NCBI RefSeq assembly: GCF_022201045.2
Contig: NC_068556.1
Span: forward strand, 24,471,501 to 24,535,500
Reading direction: 5' to 3'
DNA length: 64,000 bases
Source: Citrus sinensis
Taxonomy: Eukaryota; Streptophyta; Magnoliopsida; Sapindales; Rutaceae
Part shown: positions 59,909 through 64,000 of the stretch, in pieces
How the letters are laid out: each line of letters opens with the position of its first letter
How positions within the stretch are numbered: the first letter of the stretch is position 1
The notes under the pieces: model-generated
The model's database searches: none
Seen by the model: only the letters and a program-made list of their open reading frames with translations
What the model was told of the DNA's origin: nothing
Made by a program: the position numbers and the translations under genes

Positions 59909-61006
59909 ATGCCTGGCCTCACAATTGGAGATTCTGTTCCCAACCTTCAAGTCCAAACCAATCAAGGAAACTTTAAGCTTCATGACTTCATTGGTGATAG
60001 CTGGACCATTATCTTCTCTCACCCAGGTTCCCACTTCTGTCTCTGATCATCTTACTACGACTTTTTTTTATTTGATATACGATGATCACTAATGTTCTTA
60101 TGATGTGCTTGCATGTAGGTGATTTCACTCCTGTGTGCACAACTGAACTTGGCAAGATGGCTGCTTATGTTCCAGAGTTTGATAAGAGAGAAGTGAAGCT
60201 TCTGGGTTTGTCCTGTGATGACGTTAAGTCACACAATGAGTGGATCAAAGACATTGAAGCCTACACCGTGAGCTTTTCTTTGTGATTCTTGTTTGGTCAG
60301 ACGTGTGGTCAATTGGTCAAATGTTGACTTTTATTTTTGTGATTAAACCACGTGTTGGTTTGCGTGCAGCCTGGTTGCAAGGTCTCATAGCCGATCATCG
60401 CAGATCCCAATCGAGAGATCATCAAGCAACTCAACATGGTGGACCCGGATGAAAAAGATTCATCAGGAAAGCAGCTCCCTTCTCGAGCCCTTCATATCGT
60501 GGGCCCTGATCATCAGGTGCAGGTTAATTAGCATAATGTAATTTGGTGTTTGGGTTTTAATTTTACAACAATTTCTCACAAACCCATTGAAAACCGTATA
60601 TTTGAATCTATGCCATCTTTTGTTTAGTTTCTTGATGTGAGCGGCATTTGAATCCTGACCTCTATATTACCATAAGATTTTTTATTTCCAATTAAATCAG
60701 TTGAATTAATGTCACAATTTGTTTGTTTAATTTAACTGTTATATATTTGTGGTCATGCAGGTGAAACTGAGCTTTCTTTACCCGGCGTCGACTGGCCGGA
60801 ACATGGATGAAGTAGTAAGAGCATTGGACTCTCTGCAGAAGGCAATGAAGCATAAGGTTGCAACGCCTGCAAACTGGAAGCAGGGAGATCCGGTGGTGAT
60901 ATCACCAAGTGTGTCTAGTGATCAAGCCAAAGAGATGTTCCCTCAAGGTTTTCAGACTGTGGATCTTCCATCCAAGAAAGAGTACTTGCGTTTCACCAAT
61001 GTCTGA
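59909..61006 (+). CDS. PER1: 1-Cys peroxiredoxin (PER1-like), interrupted by an in-frame TAG
   Basis: Seed-type 1-Cys peroxiredoxin that reduces peroxides in embryo and aleurone. Four exons: 59909-60026, 60119-60267, 60370-60516 and 60761-61006, 219 residues if read through, the normal length. The peroxidatic Cys is C46 ([11 protein letters not shown]). The C-terminal part ([41 protein letters not shown]) is well preserved. Codon 96 (60388-60390) is TAG where the family has PGCKVTYPIIADP, so the conserved Tyr codon became a stop. Simple translation would give 95 residues with the active-site Cys but without the C-terminal domain. The AG of this TAG could also act as a 3' splice site: joining 60267 to 60391 drops PGCKVS plus the stop, keeps frame and gives 212 residues. 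The cause may be a nonsense allele, a sequencing error or a young pseudogene. Confidence 0.85.
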
Positions 61007-61730
61007 AACTTCACTAGTTTCCATTTACCTAAGCATGTATAAATAGTTGACCATGCATGTTATATACGTTATCTTATGTTTACTCCGTCTGAACTGTGAA
61101 CTCATCATCACCTTCACCTTGTGAGTTGTGAGAATCCTTTTTAACTAAGTCTTTGGTAATGTAATGTCATCTTGGCTTTGCTTGCCTTAGAGCTTGATGA
61201 CTATGAAACGTACAAAGATTCATAGGAGAAGAAATATTACTAAAAATTTTGAAGGAATAAATTTTTTTACTTAAATAAGGAAATCAAAATAGGTAAATTC
61301 TATGTAATAAAATTTTCTTGATTTATATATAGAAAACAAAATAAATTGCATCCAAATTGGATACTAAAAAAAAAAATCGAATTTGATATGTAGGAAAAAA
61401 AAGGTAAAATTTGATATTTAAAAAAGATAAAAATAGAAAAATAATTAAAAATTATAAAACGATATGGAATTTTCAAATTGGATTTGATTCCTCATTCAAG
61501 AGGACGTTTATAGTTCAAGTGGACATTTGTAGTTTTGTATTATACATTCAGAATGGATATTTACGGTTCAAGCTATGTTCTCCAAAAAATATTTAAGTCG
61601 TGACCTTCGAATGTTACCAATTATTTGTACAAAAAATATTTTTAAGTCCAAAAAATACCAATTATAATCTAAATCCAAAAGATACGACTTATAATTTAAG
61701 TCATGACCTTCGAATGTTACGCATCTTACG

Positions 61731-61838
61731 CAGGCATCCTAAATTTAACGAGTAAAAGAGCAAAGCAGTTTAATTGAACATCTGCAGGCATCCTAAATTT
61801 AACTGGTAAAAGAGCAAAGGAGTTTAATTGAACATCTT
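61731..61838. repeat. 54-bp tandem duplication
   Basis: CAGGCATCCTAAATTTAAC starts at 61731 and again at 61785; the copies differ at only a few positions. Confidence 0.88.
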
Positions 61839-61914
61839 CAGGTTAATTTGGGGTGATATTTCCATCCTATAAATTCTGTAAATTCATTCTAATTCATTCC
61901 ACTTTTAAAAAAGA

Positions 61915-62230
61915 GTAATAATATAACCAAAAATTCTTGTACAATTTTTTTTTTACAAACTGATGTGGTATGACTTAATAATAATATAGTCAGAAACTCT
62001 TCTACAAATTTTTTTTGTACAAATTGATGTGGCACAATTTAAATGATTGAATTAAATATCTCTTGGTCCACATGTTTTGTTTTTATTATTTTATATTTTT
62101 ATTTAATCAATAAATTAATGTCAAATCAGTTTGTACAAAATAAATTTGTACAAGAGTTTATACAAAATAAATTTGTACAAGAGTTTATACAAAATAAATT
62201 TTTACAAGAGTTTATGGTTGTATCATCACT
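61915..62230. mobile_element. MITE with long inverted ends
   Basis: The left arm TATAACCAAAAATTCTTGTAC ... TACAAACTGATGTGG is inverted at the right as CAAATCAGTTTGTACAAAA ... GAGTTTATGGTTGTATC. The left arm is itself present twice (about 61922 and 61987), and the right arm contains three copies of a 27-base unit, so the element has been internally duplicated. Confidence 0.6.
62134..62214. repeat. 27-bp unit, three copies
   Basis: TACAAAATAAATTTGTACAA plus GAGTTTA repeated at 62134, 62161 and 62188, with one base change in the third copy. Part of the right arm of the MITE. Confidence 0.9.
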
Positions 62231-63383
62231 TTTTAGAAAATAATTACAAAAAGTTCTCATTATTTTTAAAAATTTTAAATAAAGAAGAATTTAGAAGAAT
62301 TAATCAATTAAATCTATCTTAATTTATTTTATTGTGACTTAAATTTTTTATTATATTTAATTAATAAAATTATTTAACTTAAATTTAAATGGATTATTTT
62401 ACCCTTAAAGATAAAAATAATAAAAATTTAATCTAACTTCAATAATTTTTTAATTTTATACAAAATTCATTATTTCTAAATAATTAATTCTACTTTATTA
62501 ATATGATTATTAATCTTTAATTAAACTAACATAATGTCTCTATGAGAAAATACTCATTAAATTGTTAGGTTATCAAATTTCTATCATTTACATGTAAAAT
62601 ATTAAAAATTATTAGATTTCATTTAAGAAATTATGTTATAAGTCACAAAATTAAGTACCTAAAATATTAGATAGAAGAACACATTTTTTTGGAACAAATA
62701 GAACATTTTATGTCATAAAGTAAAATAATTAAATAGAGTTTATATTAAAACTACTTTAATAGTTAAAAAAATAAGTAAGAAAAAATATGAAAATGATTTA
62801 ATTGATTAATTATAAATTTTTTTATTTGTATTTATTAAAAAAAATGTGTATTTATTGTAAAAAATTTTTTGGAGTGGGTGGCCCTCACCCTTTAATTTAA
62901 TTGAATACATTCAGGTTAATTTAATGTGTTGAGCAAAGCTAACTGACGATTTGTGATTCGTCAAATTATTTTGACGGAAAGCTGCGCCATCTTTGATTTC
63001 TCAGGACAGAGGTACATGACTCCTGCAAAATTTGTAGCGTCACCAATCGCAATATTTAACTTGCTATAGTGAAAATTTTTGCTTTATAATTCGGCGCTAC
63101 TTCCAGCGGACATCAAATCATCATAGCGAGTGTTTGGAAAAGCAAGATACACAAATGTGAACGGCTAATGGCTTTTTTCTCGTCTTCCAACTTGTGGATC
63201 CCATCACCAGCCTGTCTTAATCCCACCAGTCAAAAAGTTTTCTGACTAATGGAGTAAATTCCGGAGAGCATAGATCTGATCAATGTTGTAAATTATTCTT
63301 GTGAATATCTTCTCTTTTCTTGACACAATTCTTGCTTTACACTCGTTGGGAGTGTTCAAGTGGTATCAAAAACAATTAGCAAC

Positions 63384-64000
63384 ATGCAGTTCCCTCTCTC
63401 CATAATTTCTAGCCTCGTAACAGTCTTAACCATAACACTCCAGGCACTTCCCATCTTCACACTCTCAACTTGCCGCAGTTTCTGCGGCAACATCCCTATA
63501 AAATACCCGTTCGGCATCGACGACGGCTGCGGCGCCGTGCAGTTCCGGCACATGTTAAACTGCAGTGCTGACTTGTTCTTCATCACACCTTCAGGAGGCT
63601 ACAAGGTCCAATCCATCGACTACAACAAAAAAACACTAACCGTGTATGACCCCGCAATGTCCACATGCTCAATCCTACAACCCCATCATGATTTTATCAT
63701 GACTGATATTCAATCAGCCATCATGCCCCCATCAGCGGACACAGTCTTTGCTCTGCTAAATTGCTCTATAGACTCTCCTGTACTCAATCATTACAAGAAT
63801 CTTTGCTTCAACTTCTCTGGCCATTCTTGTGACGAGCTTTATGGAGGGTGTAATGCGTTTAGGGTTTTTCATTTGTTGAGTAATAGCTCTCCGCCTTGTT
63901 GCTTCACTGGCTATGACACCGTGAGGTACATGAGCATGAATATTTTGGACTGCTCGCATTATACTAGCATCATTAATACGGACAATTTGAAGGGTCTTGG
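63384..64000 (+). CDS. Wall-associated receptor (GUB_WAK) gene, 5' part
   Basis: The first 205 codons of a gene that runs off the window, open throughout. Residues 1 to about 27 (MQFPLSIISSLVTVLTITLQ ...) form a signal peptide. Then comes a cysteine-rich galacturonan-binding GUB_WAK domain with the family opening C-x3-C-G-x4-YPFGI and further paired cysteines (DGCG, LNCSADLFF, LLNCS, LCFNFSGHSC, YGGCNAF, PPCCF). Several N-x-S/T sites fit an extracellular domain. Relatives are LRK10L/WAK-like receptor kinases or kinase-less secreted forms. Which of these it is depends on sequence beyond 64000. Confidence 0.8.
   Translation, partial: MQFPLSIISSLVTVLTITLQALPIFTLSTCRSFCGNIPIKYPFGIDDGCGAVQFRHMLNCSADLFFITPSGGYKVQSIDYNKKTLTVYDPAMSTCSILQPHHDFIMTDIQSAIMPPSADTVFALLNCSIDSPVLNHYKNLCFNFSGHSCDELYGGCNAFRVFHLLSNSSPPCCFTGYDTVRYMSMNILDCSHYTSIINTDNLKGL

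Larger units (their letters stand above)
61007..63383. other. AT-rich intergenic region with repeats
   Basis: Peroxiredoxin 3' UTR at the left and receptor promoter at the right. AAGTC(G/A)TGACCTTCGAATG occurs at about 61594 and 61698. A 54-base tandem duplication and a MITE lie in the middle. No gene seen. Confidence 0.5.

Overview
This is a 64 kb window of a plant nuclear genome. It is AT-rich with gene-dense patches. The genes have many short exons, GT-AG (and a few GC-AG) introns, telo-box 5' regions, and the remains of LINE and inverted-repeat transposons. The protein set (BOR-type boron transporter, DRM-type methyltransferase, ECT/YTH reader, plant WW DEAD-box helicase, seed 1-Cys peroxiredoxin, GUB_WAK receptor) is that of a eudicot. 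A woody species such as Citrus is my guess, not something the sequence proves.

Layout. 1-3.5 kb: no protein gene recognised, but a well-formed promoter (G-box/ABRE plus TATA) lies near 0.8-1.2 kb. 3.5-6.3 kb (+): a GH28 polygalacturonase. 7.5-11.6 kb (-): a BOR1-type boron exporter with a tandem 10-residue repeat in its tail. 12-15.7 kb: intergenic. 15.7-20.9 kb (-): DRM3, the member of the domains-rearranged methyltransferase family without the catalytic motif. 21.7-24.5 kb (+): a mitochondrial carrier, divergent from DRM3. 26.4-29.8 kb (-): an m6A reader with a YTH domain. 32.8-39.0 kb (-): a WW-DEAD-box-RGG-RS RNA helicase. 40-45.5 kb: a decayed region holding a BAHD acyltransferase pseudogene, transposon remains with a tRNA-like head, and a truncated second copy of the mitochondrial carrier that carries a MITE. 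46.1-47.5 kb (+): ARF1-type GTPase. 48-50 kb (-): a dead L1-type LINE. 51.0-58.5 kb (-): a 21-exon importin-beta-like protein, with a tRNA-Ala-like gene just upstream. 59.9-61.0 kb (+): a seed-type 1-Cys peroxiredoxin with an in-frame TAG. 61-63.4 kb: repeats and a MITE. 63.4 kb to the end (+): the 5' part of a GUB_WAK-type receptor gene.

The genes do not form a pathway. Three of them act on RNA or chromatin (DRM3, the YTH reader, the helicase), which I take as chance neighbours. All splice junctions given were derived by hand from GT/GC-AG signals, frame continuity and remembered family sequences. The summed exons divide by three in every complete gene and give the expected protein lengths. 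The most useful leads are the nonsense codon in the peroxiredoxin, which sits inside a potential alternative 3' splice site, the repeat array in the boron transporter tail, the missing catalytic motif in DRM3, the carrier duplication with its MITE, and a recurrent pattern of short tandem duplications.
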